Shown here: positions 1-13,049 of the stretch, piece after piece
How positions within the stretch are numbered: the stretch's first letter is position 1
Layout: each line of letters starts with the position of its first letter
DNA from: Plazaster borealis
Lineage: Eukaryota; Echinodermata; Asteroidea; Forcipulatida; Labidiasteridae
Length of the DNA: 64,000 nt
Assembly (NCBI GenBank): GCA_021014325.1
Contig: CM037472.1
Coordinates: forward strand, 30,962,234 to 31,026,233
Direction: 5' to 3'
Translations under genes and position numbers: made by a program
Notes under the pieces: model-generated
Told to the model about the DNA's origin: nothing
Seen by the model: only the letters and a program-made list of their open reading frames with translations
Databases searched by the model: none

Positions 1-2
1 TG

Positions 3-113
3 GATCATGATCATGGAGGGCATGACGTGGACATCCCTGTATCTGAGATTGAGGTCGGCGGGCATCATCACCACCATGACCTCCAAGATGGTGATATAGT
101 GATCACATGGTGA
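3..113 (+). CDS. Possible 3' end of a gene with a His-rich C-terminus (partial)
   Basis: One frame is open from base 3 to a TGA at 111-113 and encodes 36 residues rich in His, Asp and Gly, including a run of five His followed by DLQDGD. The other two plus frames read less protein-like. The fragment is cut by the window edge, so neither upstream exon nor start can be seen. The His/Asp-rich composition would suit a metal-binding tail, but that is a guess. A caution: the DNA encoding the His run recurs in degenerate form three times just downstream, so this may simply be part of a decayed tandem repeat that happens to be open. Confidence 0.3.
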   Translation, partial: DHDHGGHDVDIPVSEIEVGGHHHHHDLQDGDIVITW

Positions 114-345
114 TAATGATTGCTCAGTATGCAGTTGAAGGTTCATTTCGTAAAGTCATCATCACCACAGTGACCTCCAAAGTTATAGTATAGCATTGGA
201 ATAGATGTCATAACTGTACTTTTTTATAGTATTTATCACTTGAAATTTGCTGAATTTGAGTCCCTATCACCACCATGACCTTCCAGATGATTGTTAACAA
301 CACCAATGGGTTCAAGGTTAATGGGTCGTTATTCACCACCCCAAG
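61..345 (+). repeat. Degenerate tandem repeats of a CACCACCATGACCTCC-type motif
   Basis: The motif CACCACCATGACCTCCAAGA occurs near 69, and weaker relatives occur near 162, 268 and 332. The spacing is irregular, roughly 60-105 bp. The first copy overlaps the possible His-rich coding end. It looks like an old tandem duplication rather than an active element. Confidence 0.4.
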
Positions 346-724
346 ATGTGATCATCAGATGGAAGTGATGATTGTTTACCCTAGCAGTATTTTGTAACCA
401 ATACATCAGCATTATCATCACTGCTAAGACTAGGGCCAAACTAAGCACTAAACCCATTGTCACGGCACTGCTTACACCATGGCATTATGCGCTTATGGTC
501 ACCATTCCCTGCTATATACAGGCTCAAAATTATGCCGTAGCAAGGAAGGCTTCGTAAAGTAGGCACGTGCACTGGCAATTATTCCTTGCTTATCCTGTGA
601 AATGTGCTGTCAGCATATCTTTTTCTGCTACCACAAATATAAGCAGCATCATGAATTTTGGCTTCATCAACCATGGCTCTTGTTATTTGACTATACCATG
701 TTTATTATGGCGAGTGCCCTGTTA

Positions 725-832
725 CCAACAACCCTATGTTCCAACAACCCTATGTTCCAACAACCCCCCATGATCTACATGCTTGAGTTGGGGTTAGAAT
801 TAGGAAAAATACATTGGGTGTTGGAACATAGG
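725..832 (+). repeat. 16-bp tandem repeat with an inverted copy nearby
   Basis: The unit CCAACAACCCTATGTT occurs at 725-740 and 741-756, followed by a partial third. The reverse complement of its core (TTGGAACATAGG) lies at 821-832, so the stretch could fold into a hairpin with a loop of about 60 bases. No gene is visible between 114 and 1287 apart from this. Confidence 0.5.
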
Positions 833-1287
833 TGTGTAACCTATATAACAATCCAGGGTCGTTTGAAATTGGCGTAAATGTAGTGATGTGAAATTTATTT
901 CAACCAGTTCGTTAAAACTATATTAAGAGGATCGCTTCTTAAAACCTAGATGTTTCTTGTTTAATGCAGGTTACAAATTTGGAAGGTGTTCTGCTGTCAT
1001 TAGCACATGAATATTCACATACCTATTACTTAATGCGGAATTATTTAAATTTTTGTAATTTTCATTAAATACTTCCTAGTTAATTGGAATTATGTAAAAT
1101 TGTAGTGTTGTTATCAGGAAAGTGTCAAATTAAATTGTTGCATTGAATAATGTGAACATGACAAGTGTACACAGTCCTTGCTCTATGGTTATACAGCTAT
1201 CGTAACTGCATCATTATGGAGAATTTGCTAAGACAAACGAGTGCATACCATACAATGTGAATTGGCTTAGTGCATGTACTGTTTACT

Positions 1288-1488
1288 GGGCCCCATTTCA
1301 AACAGCTGCTTATTGGGCGATTTTGTGCTTACTGTGTGATTTCCATTTGATAGCGCTGCTAACCGTAAGCACAGGAAAAGGCATGTTTACCTTCCGGCGC
1401 TTACTTTAGGCAAATCAATTGTAAAATACACTTGCACCCAAGCGAATTCTGCGGCTAAATTATTAAGCAGCTCTATGAAATTGGTCCT
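1288..1488. mobile_element. Foldback element, family A (GGGCCCAATTTCATAG termini)
   Basis: The left end GGGCCCCATTTCAAACAGC and the right end TAAGCAGCTCTATGAAATTG are imperfect inverted repeats of about 25 bp. The interior carries a paired segment (TTTGTGCTTACTG and a GCTGCTAACCGTAAGC segment) that is also present in the copy at 61849-62131. It has no coding capacity, so it is a non-autonomous foldback or MITE-like element. Confidence 0.65.
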
Positions 1489-1922
1489 AGGCCTGCTGTC
1501 ATCTACATGTACCTTTTTAGAATACTCTCTCCCTCTTTCACTGCAGTACAAGCCTTGAATAATGCATGAAAGTACATTTACATGTACGTACACTACCTCG
1601 AATCTTCACCTGTCCTCCCGGCACATATTTCTTTCACCTGTTCAGGAATATTTTTTCTTTCCCAGCCGTCTCCCTCCTTTGCAATGCTCCTCCATGGCTT
1701 ACTCCACCGACCCCCCTGTTGGATTGGCAACCAGCATACACTTGGGGAGGGGAGAAGTTACTTGCCCATGCTGATAGCAAATTTGAAACTCTTCCACTCA
1801 ATGAAACACTTCAATCCTCTAATTCTACACTGTGAAAAGTCCCCATACCCTATCCAGGTCCCCTTCAATGAAAGTGTTACATGTATTTCTGTCCCATTTG
1901 GTTCTAGATATGTGGCATGGTG

Positions 1923-2042
1923 TACCCCCCCCCCCCCCCCCGCCTCTTCCCATTGTGTTCTTGAAATTTTAGGGGGGGGGGTACCTCTGTACAAGAGCAA
2001 AAGTGTGTGTAAAAGTACAGGAACTTCGGGGGGGGGGGGGGG
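1923..2042. repeat. Paired poly-C and poly-G tracts
   Basis: A C run of about 17 at 1925 is followed by a G run of 9 near 1972 and a G run of about 14 near 2028. The C and G tracts can pair, and the G tracts could form quadruplex. Such tracts are unstable and are prone to sequencing-length error. The flanking 1489-2760 stretch holds no supported gene. Confidence 0.6.
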
Positions 2043-2760
2043 ACACGCCCTCTGGCATGATAATCCCTTTTGTAAATCAATCCATATCTTTATGAAAATC
2101 ACAAGAAATTAGTTGGCCCTCGGCTTTGCTTTTATAGAGTACATTCTGAAGTTCCGAATCTCAATTCTGCTTCATGTTTCTTTGTCCTCATAACATTCCT
2201 GTGTTACAGTCTTAACTGTCTTGTATAATGAGAGTTGACTGTACTATCCTGTTCTCTGAACATATTTTGATGAAACCAATTCATAGTGAAATTTCACCGA
2301 GAAAAATTGGTTCAACTTAAAGTATACAAATAGCGTGTACTAATCCATGACTTTATTGAAGTTAGGATAAATTTATCACTAATAAAATTCATAATAAAAA
2401 TCTTCATCAGTAGTGAGGAACCCATGCCTTTTCCCCTACCAGTCCTATTTAGGATCCCTGCTCACACCAAAGTAATCCAAAATCAACTAAATAATGATCA
2501 TCAGAACATTTCCCAAATCAACAATTTTAACCCATAATTTAAATAACCCTCCATGATTAATGTTCAGGAAATTAACATCTGATGATCATCACATAGCCTA
2601 TACTTTACAAAACTCGTCAACAAAAGATAAGAACACACTTTTTGGACACAATCAAATATATTTTTGTGCTGTTTTATTTTGTATTTGCAACTGTTTCTTT
2701 TATATTTTTCTGTTTTAAGGTTTTCTTTTTCTCTTTTAACATTTATTTTTTATTTTACCC

Positions 2761-2937
2761 CAGAGCTGCCAACTCTCCCTGATTCTGCACAAAGTTCCCT
2801 GAAAATAAACCAATCTTTCCATGTTTTGATAAAAAAATTGAAAATCTCCCATGTTGTGTACACTTTTTCATTATTATGTTGAATGTTTATCTGTACAAAA
2901 TCTCCCCGACTGCAAGATGCACATGTTGGCAGCTCTG
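2761..2937. mobile_element. Short foldback element, family H, unexpanded copy
   Basis: The element starts CAGAGCTGCCAACTCTCCC and ends TGTTGGCAGCTCTG, giving inverted termini of about 15 bp. The 177-bp body includes CCCTGAAAATAAACCAATC and CTTTTTCATTATTATGTTGA segments. The same termini and body segments recur at 36204-36880, where the interior is expanded into a minisatellite, so this copy shows the compact state. Confidence 0.7.
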
Positions 2938-5930
2938 GAATACCCCCCATTTCTTTATCGATTAGTTGCATTAGAGAGTCAAAAAACCTGTAAAACCCTG
3001 TGGGAAAAAGCAGGAAAAACCCCCAGAATGCAACGTATAAAGAAAAGGGTTTACATGTATGACAATTTATTTATTTTCCACTGTGTTTTACTTTAACACT
3101 TATTTATACTCATTTCATTGTGAAGAGTAAGGAGTGCTTTGAAAGCTGGGCTTGTTTTAATGCGCTAGAACTATTTGTGCAAACATAAATGTACATTTCA
3201 TTATGATTTAGTAGCCGATATTGAAATATATTTCAAAAAACAAAACAAAACAGTTTCCGTTTTTCATACATTTAGAAAGTGAAAAAACAAAACAAAAACA
3301 GTTTCCGTTTTTTTTTTTACATTTAGAGAGTTTAAAAGTATATTGTAATGACAGGTTTTTGAGCACATGATAAGTAGATTTAAAACAACAAAAACATTTT
3401 TGACTGTTTTTTCATTAATTTGATTTATCAAATGATGTACATAATTCACAAATAAGTCCAATTTTTCAGTCAACTGTACCCATAAATTTAAAGCAAGGAT
3501 CATCTTCAGCAATGTCATAATAAATTGATAGTATGTTTGATAACACCCCCCAAAATGGTTTGATTCAAGACAATATCCCAACAAGTGTTGATACGACAAT
3601 GCATGTGTATGAAACTATAATGTTGGTTAATTTTTGAACATATTATAGTGATTTAAAAGTGGGATGCAATTTGCTTTTGTTTACTGACACACCATTGATT
3701 AGCATTTATAACAAACAAAAAATTCCCAAATTGACAGAGTGCAAGCAAATGAACACACCAATCATGATACGACATTCAATGTCGTCATTGTATCACCCTA
3801 CACACAAATTGTGATTTCTAAAGGATTTCCAAACAACTCGTGTAAGAATTTAAACTTTTGGAGTAAAACACTTGTTTTGAAATTTTGCATTTCGGTGGAT
3901 ACAAATTTAAATGATACATGGACAATTTTTGCACATTTCAATGCACATTTTCACACATTATTTTTCACGTGGTTGATATTCCTGTTTCTTTTCTAATATT
4001 ATGTTTTTTGTTAATTCAGTACAATGTTATCACTGTTCATTGAAGAAAATTCTGCAGAATTATAATTTTTTTTCTCATGCATTATTTTTCCTATGTCTAG
4101 ATTACTTAAAGGTTTAGTTCAATTTTCATAGAAATGATTATTCTTTGCATTCAAAGCTTTCAAGAAGACGAGAAGATTTTAAGAATTGGGATGAACTACT
4201 TGTAAAGTTATTTTATCTACTGTATATGTAAACCATTGCCAATTTCTTACACTCAATATCTTGCTTATTTTTGGTACTGGGAAAAAAGCCATCAATTAAT
4301 TTTCGTTACACCTTTTTCATTCCCCAGGAGAAATTACAGATTTTACAACTTCAACCATGAAAATTGTATTTCTGCTACAAACTTGTTATTAATCAATTGT
4401 TTAATCTTTCCCTTTTTTCCTTAGTGGTTTTCCACTCAATACTATCTCTGAATAGAAGAAAAACCGTATAAGGTAGATCTGATTTGAGGTACAAAAATCG
4501 ACCATAATTTTTTTATAAAACACGGTTATTGATATTTTGATTAGTGTACAATTTCCGTAAAATTGTTGGCGATTTTAGTACAAAATACACGGCCAAACCG
4601 TACAAAGTAATAATTTAAAAATATACACATCATCACTTGAAACAAACTTTTCAATTGGATTATTTATCGAGTTAAAATAAAAAGCAAGAAAGGTATTAAA
4701 CCTTTTCCTTTGCTGGCATATCGGATTTAGTATCTTTTGAAGCGCAAGTTGTTCACTTATAAATTTGACTTCTTTTTGTGTATGATTAACATATTTCTGA
4801 CAGTTTTCACATCAGTATTCAAAAGTACAATTTCTTTTAACTTGATTGCTGATGTTTGTTTCAACTGGAGATACTATGAAGAGTAGTGTAGCTTTTTTCA
4901 GTTTAATGCTTCTAACATAATTTTGCACACATCATTTTTTTTTCAAAAACCAGGGTAACAATTCAGTTCTTCATACAAACAAATAAAACATTTTTCCTGA
5001 AAACCGGCCTCCTCATCTCCCCATATAGCCGGCCGATTCCACCCACGTTTTTTTGTATTTATAAGTAAATTTTTTGTTTTCACAAAATACTTTACACAAA
5101 ACAATCTATACTCTGAATTAAAATACTATGAACTTTGTGATGAATTATGTTTGTTACAAGTTACTTTGATGCTCATTGAATACTTTCATTTGCAACTAGT
5201 GCGGTCAAATGTTCTTTTCAGTAACAAAATCTGATTACCAGCGGAAAAAATGCTATTTCAAAGTGCTGTTACACAAAAATTAATGAATGTCTGTTCTAAG
5301 CAAAGATGTAACAAATGGAATTCAAAAGTTTTTGATACAGGTTTAAGTACATCCAGATGTAAATAACACATGTAAGATGACGATTGTTTCATTCATAGAT
5401 TTGTTTTCGAACAGATAATCTGGTAACACGTTAATCTTTTTCCCTCTCTTTTACGAAACCAACTTAATGGATCTTTATATTTTGAATGAAAAATTATATT
5501 TCAGCAATTGTAAAAGTCAATGGTATTTTTCAACAGATGCTTTGCTCAATAAGTTTTTTTTTACCACATAATCTCATAAATTTATTCCCATACAATTTTG
5601 ACAACTTGTTCGTTTTTTTAGTTTTGAGGTGACCAATTGTTTTCAGTGATTTACAAAAGTCAATGATGTTCATATTAAGTTGATATTTCAAATTTATGAT
5701 TTTACAATCACACACTTTTTTATCATTTTGAATGTCCGTCTTAAATAAAGAATTTCCAAAAAATCTGAATTTTTTTGCTTCAACTTTTGGCATTCTTCAA
5801 ACACAGATTTAAAAACCATGTTTATATATTTTATTTAGCCAGATATTTTGCATTTTGTACTTTGAAAACTCTTTGTCTAAACTAAGACAATAACTGAATT
5901 TTTTGTCAGTCTTATTTATGGATACCCTTT
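2938..5930 (+). other. T-rich gene-poor stretch
   Basis: I see no convincing exon here. The plus strand is clearly T-rich, as are the introns of the plus-strand gene further right. This could be the untranslated tail or an intron of a plus-strand transcript, or simply intergenic DNA. A pair of near-identical short segments (AAACAAAACAGTTTCCG) occurs near 3239 and 3290. Confidence 0.4.
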
Positions 5931-6009
5931 GATTTGCTGCGAGTTCCCACACCTCCAAGCTGTCCGACGCCCTTCCCACTGTCCAGTTACCCTATGTCAC
6001 TCCATGTTG

Positions 6010-6495
6010 GTCCAAGTTTCTTGTCAATTCTCTGTCCGGGTCTCTCGTCCATCCTCCGTCAAGGTCCTTCATCCATCCTCCATATAGGTCGTCCAGGTCC
6101 AGGTCACTCGTCCACGTCCATCCTCTGTCACAGGGTTGCTAGGTCCAGGTCGCTCGTCCATCCACCGTCCAGGTCCCTCGCCCATCCTTCCTCGTCCATC
6201 CTCCGTCCACGTCCCTCCACCGTCCAGGTCCCTCATCCATCCTCCGTCTAAGTTGCCAGGTCCAGGTCGTTCGTCTATGTCCATCCTCTGTCTGGGTTGC
6301 TAGGTCCAGGTCGCTCGTCCATCCACCGCCCAGGTCCCTCGCCCATCCTCCGTCGTGGTCCAGGTTCCTCGTCCGTCCTCCGTCCAGGTCCTTTGTCCAT
6401 CCACCGTCCAGGTCCCTCTTCCATCCTCCGTCCTCCATCCAGGTCCCTCGTCCATCCTCCATCCAGGTCCCTCAGCCAGGCCTCGTCCACGTCAG
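6010..6495. repeat. GC-rich minisatellite, about 24-bp variable unit
   Basis: The unit is a variable combination of CCATCCTCCGTCCAGG and TCCCTCGT, repeated some 18-20 times. It stands out sharply from the AT-rich surroundings. Long open frames on both strands here come from the lack of stop codons in the unit, and I do not regard them as genes. The repeat sits where strand composition switches from T-rich (left) to A-rich (right). Confidence 0.75.
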
Positions 6496-6719
6496 GTGTT
6501 GGTCAAGGTCTCTCGTCCTGTCTAGGTCCAGCGCTGATCTGTATCCCTCCTGCAGTGGCCCAATTCCCTCATTCTTTAGTCATGCCCTTCAGTCCCTCGT
6601 CCGCGCACCATCCCCAGTCATCCCCTCTAGGTTCGCCAGTCTTTTCCTCCATGTCCACCATTATCAGTCGGACAGTCTACTCCACTCATCCCAACACAGC
6701 ACACCCAAATACACATTAA

Positions 6720-9700
6720 ACATCGAGACCGCTTTCCCTTTTCATTAGCCTGTGCCTTCCTTCAAAACCAAGTGACATCTTGCATGCCCCACTTCCATCT
6801 CTTCTCTGTCAAAAAAAAACTTGAAGTGGGGTAGGCAGGTGATCTCACAAAAGCACAAAGGAATCAAAAGCAAAAGAGAAAGTGGCCAAGCTGTCTTCCT
6901 CTGATCTTCACTATGTCAAGTGCAGTCACATTCCTTAAGTTCTTGGTCACTGGTCAGCTTTTGTACTCTATGTATTTCACTGGTCCCCACTCATTCCAGG
7001 TTCCCATCGTACTACGCCCGGTGGTTGAATTTCACCCTACACCATCATTTATCCCTGCACTAGGTCCATCCACATCAAACTCTTAGCATGGGCATTCAAG
7101 TGGTTAAGTTAGTGGTAGATTTTCATTACTGCACGTTTTCCAACAGGCATTGTTGGATCTAGTGTTCAAACCTTCGCCCAATATGAAATGGGTTGAATAA
7201 GCCTTCACTCCCGGGAATTATCATGTTTTATGGATGTCTACTGCATCTGTTTAAAATAGAAAAATACTCCCCCCAAGAAAGCACCCAATAGCCATGCAAT
7301 TCAGCACAATTATTAAAAACTTCCAAAATATATACATGAACAACCATACCAGACCTCGGAGGGGGACCTCGGCACGTGTCAGTGTGTACCAGAAACCATG
7401 TCCTAACCATCCAAGATGCCAATGCTAGGAAGAGACCAAATAGCTGGAGTGTATGCTTTACGAATGGGAGTGAAGCTTCCCTTGCAATCTGTAGCTTAAA
7501 CAAAATAAGGCATTCTTTTCCCTATACAGCCAACTTGTGGCATTTGCACACATGCATTTGTAAAGACGTCTTATCAGTTTTTAAGAAAAGAAATTTCACT
7601 TGACCATGCATTACATTCTTAAAATTTGTTTTGAAAAACAGTTTTATCCGAGTTATAGTCTTTAAATAAATTATAAATATGACTTCCTACCAAGCGATGC
7701 AAGCACATATTCCATTATAACGTAAACAGCAGCACGGCGACACGATCAGTCAAAAATTTGCGCAAACGTCATCCAGCAATGCCACATTTCATCCGTATCT
7801 GCAATGCAACTGTACTAAAACATATTCCATCCCCCATGCTTGAAAAAACCCAGAACCCCAACACTTAATTACATAGAGGGTATATTCTAAGCATCAATTT
7901 CCCCATCATTTAATTACACTTCAAACCACTTCATGAATATAAATCACAAACAGTAACCAGAGAATTCTCACCAACCCGAAGAAGCTTTTACTTTAAACCG
8001 ACATCACATTTCATAGCACAGTAAGATTTACATCAGCTTTTTCCATCTGCAACTCAAGACAAACAAAATCTTCCCCCACGTGTTACCCAGAGACCCTTGT
8101 CCTTCACAGACACAAGCTAAACAAAAAAACACTTTCCCAACAACTTTTATGACCACACAAATTTTCCCTCCAATCTTTTCCTCTCCATTTTTTGTAAAAT
8201 ACATCTAGATAGTTTACGTTCACCTAAAACATAATTTTTTGAAGATCTATCACCGACACGTCCTTATTTTCTATCTGCAAAATACTTCCAAATTTTTCCC
8301 CATTTCATAACAAACAAACCACTCCCACTCGGAACTTTTAAATATTGTTCACCCTTCATAATCATAAAGCTTTCGCATTTCTTGCTTAATTTCAAATACA
8401 TTTTCATCATCTACAGCAAATCATTACGGGATGTTGGGATTTGGACAAAACTGGAAATACCTTTCGTACAATTCACGCTTTTACAATCGAAGAACATGTT
8501 TCACAAATGAAGTTACAGAACTTGCACACAATGATCCGTTCAGCAATTCCTTTCTATAATCTGCAATTAAAAATGAACTAGGAAAACATAACCCGCCCCT
8601 CTCCCCTCCATTCTGAAACCGTACACACAATTGTACATAAAAAATTACAGTAAAACATGTTATACACTATTAATCTTAATTCCTGTAGAAAATGTACACC
8701 TACATTAATATGTGTAGACCGCAATTATGCCACTGCACTGAGATCGCATGGATGCAAAAAAAAAAAAAAAGGATGGGAAAAGCAGATAAAACCCCTGGCG
8801 CTGAAACTTGCTTCAATCTTCAAGCTAAAATGCAGGAAAAGATTTACCCCATACAAACCAACCCAAACCCAAATTTTTTTGAGTTACAATGCCATTGATA
8901 AACATGTCAAGAACTTACTTTTGTTCGGAAAAGTCTTGGACTAAGAAATTGGTCATGGGTGTAAACAGTTGGGCCAACCGACTTGCAATTTGCTCTTGAG
9001 GACCTTCACATATACTGGCTTGATGGGCGATCAAATGCTCAGAGAAACTTTGACAACATGGGCGTGGATTCTTTGATAAGATGCTTGCAAACTAATGCTG
9101 CGGGAGTCCAATCTTGTGCGTTGATCTCTAAAGGACTTTACTTGAGTTCATTCCTTATTGATGATACAGAGCAATTTTTCCCTCTCGGATGCAAATTCTG
9201 AAGATCCATTTCTTTATTCTATACGGGACTCTAGCATGTACAGGAGTTCTATCTGTAATTAGGAAGAAAAACACCCCGATCCCAAGCCCAGAACAACACC
9301 CTACACACTGATAAGCTCAGTTAACTTTTACAAACGTCAAGTAAAACTTTTTGTTACAAACACAAGGTTTTTTTTTACGTAAATCCGGCACAAAACAATG
9401 AGCGTTTGAATTGAACCAAATGGCCAAAACATGCCAACAAAACAAAACAATCTGATCCACGACTACATCACTTGCCTGTGCTTTTCACACTTGCACCATC
9501 ATATTTCCACGAATCTTAAACCAAGTGGGGGGATCACAAAAATGGTAGCTGAAGCTGAACTTGAGCTCTGACTCTGGAAAAGAATAATACATTATTCTGC
9601 CCTATCCTAGTAGTCTTAACCAATTATAGCTACATACAACGCGCTTTCTTTTTAACATTTTTATCATAGATAATCTGTAACTTTGAATTGATGTTAAATA

Positions 9701-12160
9701 CAATGGCTTGAAAATAAAACTGATAAGTTGTATATTTAAGTAGTTTTAACATTAAATCAAGGAGCACTGTTTGTGCATAGGGGCCTTTTAATTTTAAATC
9801 CATTTTTAAATCATGGGAGTGGGGGTAAGTAGGTAACATACGGATCTTATCTAACGCTTGCTTCACAGACCACGACTTGGAGACAGGTTTATGCCAACTC
9901 ACACCAAAGAATTCCAGGTGCTGAAATCACAACTAAACTCAACCAGGACAGCAAAATGGCAAACTAATTTTTCTGGAAAGAAAGAACAGATTATCTCGCC
10001 CTTCCCTTAAACCCCAACACAACACCATATTCACTAACTGACCTTCACAGGTAAATTAACTCAAAAATACAGTACAGTTATTTTCTTTTACAGCTGAAAC
10101 TCATTCACAGAGATACAAATCTTTAGAGTGAAGCATTTTTAATTTGCTTTTCAAAATGTAATGGATGAATTTTTAGCAATGTACACACATACCCACTTCG
10201 TTTTTATCACACAAAATACGTTATAACTTCACTACAAGATTTAACATAAACGATTATTATGACAACAACAAGTCACCTGTGTCAAAAAGTACAGCGCTCA
10301 AATTAACTCGGAAGGCAACCGATGTTACTCGGGTATTAACCTGTTGTGTTACAAAAGCCTGTGAAAATCCACCTATTCCTGAGTGCTTGATCATTAACCT
10401 ACAGAGATGCAAATAGAAGTGGGGAGGAAGGGAGAAAAAGAAAAAACACGCGAAAAAACCCACAAAACTGAAGCACACACCGATGAAGTATTAAAATAGC
10501 AAAAACATTCATTTTAAAACCAATACTAGAAAATTTAACAAAAACGGATGTCAAACTGAGAGACTTCAGGTTGCCAAGTGGCAGCAGATAAACCATTGCT
10601 CTAAACATTGCTCAGAGTTAAGTAAGCAAAAGGAACAGTAAGTCTAGTGTCACCTTTTTAACTGAATACTCTCCAAATAATCCAGCAAGAAGTAAATGAC
10701 GTAAACAGAGTAGTCTTTGATGAACGTGCATTTTGGTTAGGCAGAATTTTCGAAGCTATGAAGCTTTAACGCAACAAGGTAGGTTAAACAAAATCACCTG
10801 ACGAAAAGCGTGACAGGGCTCAAAGTGGAGCTAAACTTTTATTTGAAGGTGGACCCGATGTAAACAAATGGTACGAGAGCAGTGTTTCGGATGTTAACCA
10901 CTGGACGATGCATTTTCTTGAGATGCTCTCACATGGTGCAAATGCTTGAGAGCTGTATGATAACAAAATGCAAACACAAAAAAGATGTCCCCTATCTACC
11001 CTATTGCCAACAACGGCAAGTGTTAATCTCAATTGCAAACTAAACCATCACGTTTGAAGAACATTCACTTTTAAATAGCACCATAGAAATTCAGTTGGTA
11101 AATAACATGCAAAGATTTTTAGCCCTGAAAATGTTAAAACATTCATTGTCGCAAGATTTCAATGTTAATTAAAGTTTCAACAGGTGCATTCATTCTGTGA
11201 TTCAAGGTAATTTGAAAGAATTTAATTCTTTTTTTAAAGATGGAACTGTTATTGCAGGTTGAAAGTGGGTACAACTGAAATTGATCAGCAACTGTTAATA
11301 ATCAAAGCGTTTTTCAGACAAACATTTCAGTGGAAACAAGTGGAACGTGAATTAAAGAAAACAATCTACAAATGAACTTTGGAAGAGAAAAAAATGCTTT
11401 ACCGTTACTACTACCGACTATTAGCCTGATGATGTGCAGGGGGAGTACACTTGATTAGAGACAGAAAATGTTGGTTGCGTTACGAAGGCATTATCATTGT
11501 GAAAACGGAGAGTGCCAAGCATGTACTGTAGTTGTATACTGGCTGGTTGGCGGGATGAAAAAACGGATAAAACGAGAAACACAGCAGCGCAGATCATCAC
11601 AAAAGAACCACCTGGGTTATTGCAAAAGCAGGGGAAAAACAAAAATACCCTACACGCATGTGGAAAACCTACAATCAATTTTTATCATGAACACGAGTTG
11701 TCAGCCAAATATGAGGTTAGAGCGAAATGGTGATATTCAAAAACGTAGATCAAATAGAAAACTTAAAAACATCTAGAAGTTCTTTCTTGAACACAACTAA
11801 AATGAAACAATTTCACCCAAAAGCTGAAGAAGTGTGTGTTGTAGAAGGCGACAGTGGAGACCATTAGGAGAGATTCGATTAGTCATCAATGGTGTGTGTG
11901 ACACGAAAGGTTTGGAGGAAGCAGGTGGTTAACGTATGGTGATCAATCCATGCTAATATCTTCACGATGAACAGAGTGCGAGCAGACTTTGGAATTCTGC
12001 GGGATGAGGTTTATTAAGTACAAAAACAAAACGGGTTATGAAGCCCTAACCTAAATTACACGTGTTCACTACTTCCAAAACCAAATGAAATTCCAAACGT
12101 GATGCTTTCTCTCAAAATCAAACTGTTTTTCTAGAAGAATTGGTGAGACGGAAACAATTG
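6720..12160 (-). other. A-rich stretch of the plus strand, no confirmed gene
   Basis: The plus strand is A/C-rich and there are almost no foldback elements. On the minus strand there are splice-like signals: a donor at about 8918 following a 45-codon open stretch, a good acceptor ending CTACAG near 7490, and a donor near 10801. None gives a consistent multi-exon model by eye. If a minus-strand gene starts near 17.8 kb, its downstream exons, introns or long untranslated tail could lie here. Confidence 0.3.
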
Positions 12161-12162
12161 TC

Positions 12163-12466
12163 GACTTGATCATTGGTGGTAATTTTAGCTCTTTTCACAA
12201 AAGGTTCATGTCTTAACTATGAGATAACTTTCGTCTTGGCTGTTGGTAGTTGTTATACAGTCTGACTTGATCATTGGTGGTAATTTTAGCACTTTTCACA
12301 AAAGGTACACGTCTCAACTATGAGATTACTTTCGTCTTGGCTGTTGGTAGTTGTCATACAGTCCGACTTGATCATTGGTGGTAATTTTAGCACTTTTCAC
12401 AAAAGGTTCACGTCTTAACTATGAGAATACTTTCGTCTTGGCTGTTGGTAGTTGTCATACACAGTC
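12163..12466 (+). repeat. Three tandem copies of a 101-bp unit
   Basis: Each unit begins GACTTGATCATTGGTGGTAA (12163, 12264, 12365) and includes TTTCGTCTTGGCTGTTGG. Copies are almost the same length and differ at scattered bases, so duplication is fairly recent. There is no open frame across the array. Confidence 0.85.
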
Positions 12467-12983
12467 TGTTAATTCAGAGGTGTTTGTCCACGGAGATTAC
12501 CTCTCCTTATCAATGAGATGCAAGCTTCAAATTTTCTTTTTTTCCCTCTTTCTTTTATCCTTAGCTTTACTTGAGCTTGGTTCTTGGCAGAGGATTTCAA
12601 GACTTTTTGACAGGAGAACACAGATCAACAGAATGACGCTATCTTCATGCGCATTATGTACATCTAGCAGCAATTCTAAAAGTGGATGGAAAGCAGAAAA
12701 ACACAAAAACACATCCCAAGGAAACAACCAATGTAAGTAAACACAAGTAAACTGTAATTGGTGCTAGTTGACTTTTGTAATTTTCACTTTCTGACTTTAC
12801 TGTCATGCTCACAAAAACATGACCATCATCCCATCATTTACACTTTGAACCATTTGATTAAGATGTTTCGCAGTACATCAATTGTCTAGTCGTCAAAATT
12901 GCTTATAGTTTTCATAGTGATAAATTGATGCAGTATTTTCTTTGAAAACTTGATGCGCTCCGACATGAAATTAAAAAAGAAAC

Positions 12984-13043
12984 CTTTCAAATGGGATCCT
13001 ACTCCACAAACACGCTCTTTCAAATGGGATCCTACTCCACAAA
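12984..13043 (+). repeat. 27-bp direct duplication
   Basis: The segment beginning CTTTCAAATGGGATCCTACT is present at 12984-13010 and again at 13017-13043. A third, decayed start (ACCTTTCAAATGCGG) follows near 13309. Confidence 0.75.
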
Positions 13044-13049
13044 AGCTAC

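Noticed and set aside
5934..6719. Overlapping open frames on both strands
   Set aside because: Both arise from a stop-free GC-rich minisatellite. They lack splice or start support and have a biased Pro/Ser/Arg or Asp/Gly composition.
8983..9201. Plus-strand frame of 72 codons
   Set aside because: No splice context and no recognisable similarity; the minus strand over the same bases is at least as plausible, so neither is called.
10797..10950. Plus-strand open stretch DEKRDRAQSGAKLLFEGG... with minus-strand counterpart
   Set aside because: It looks protein-like but has no start codon or acceptor in phase, and the opposite strand is equally open.
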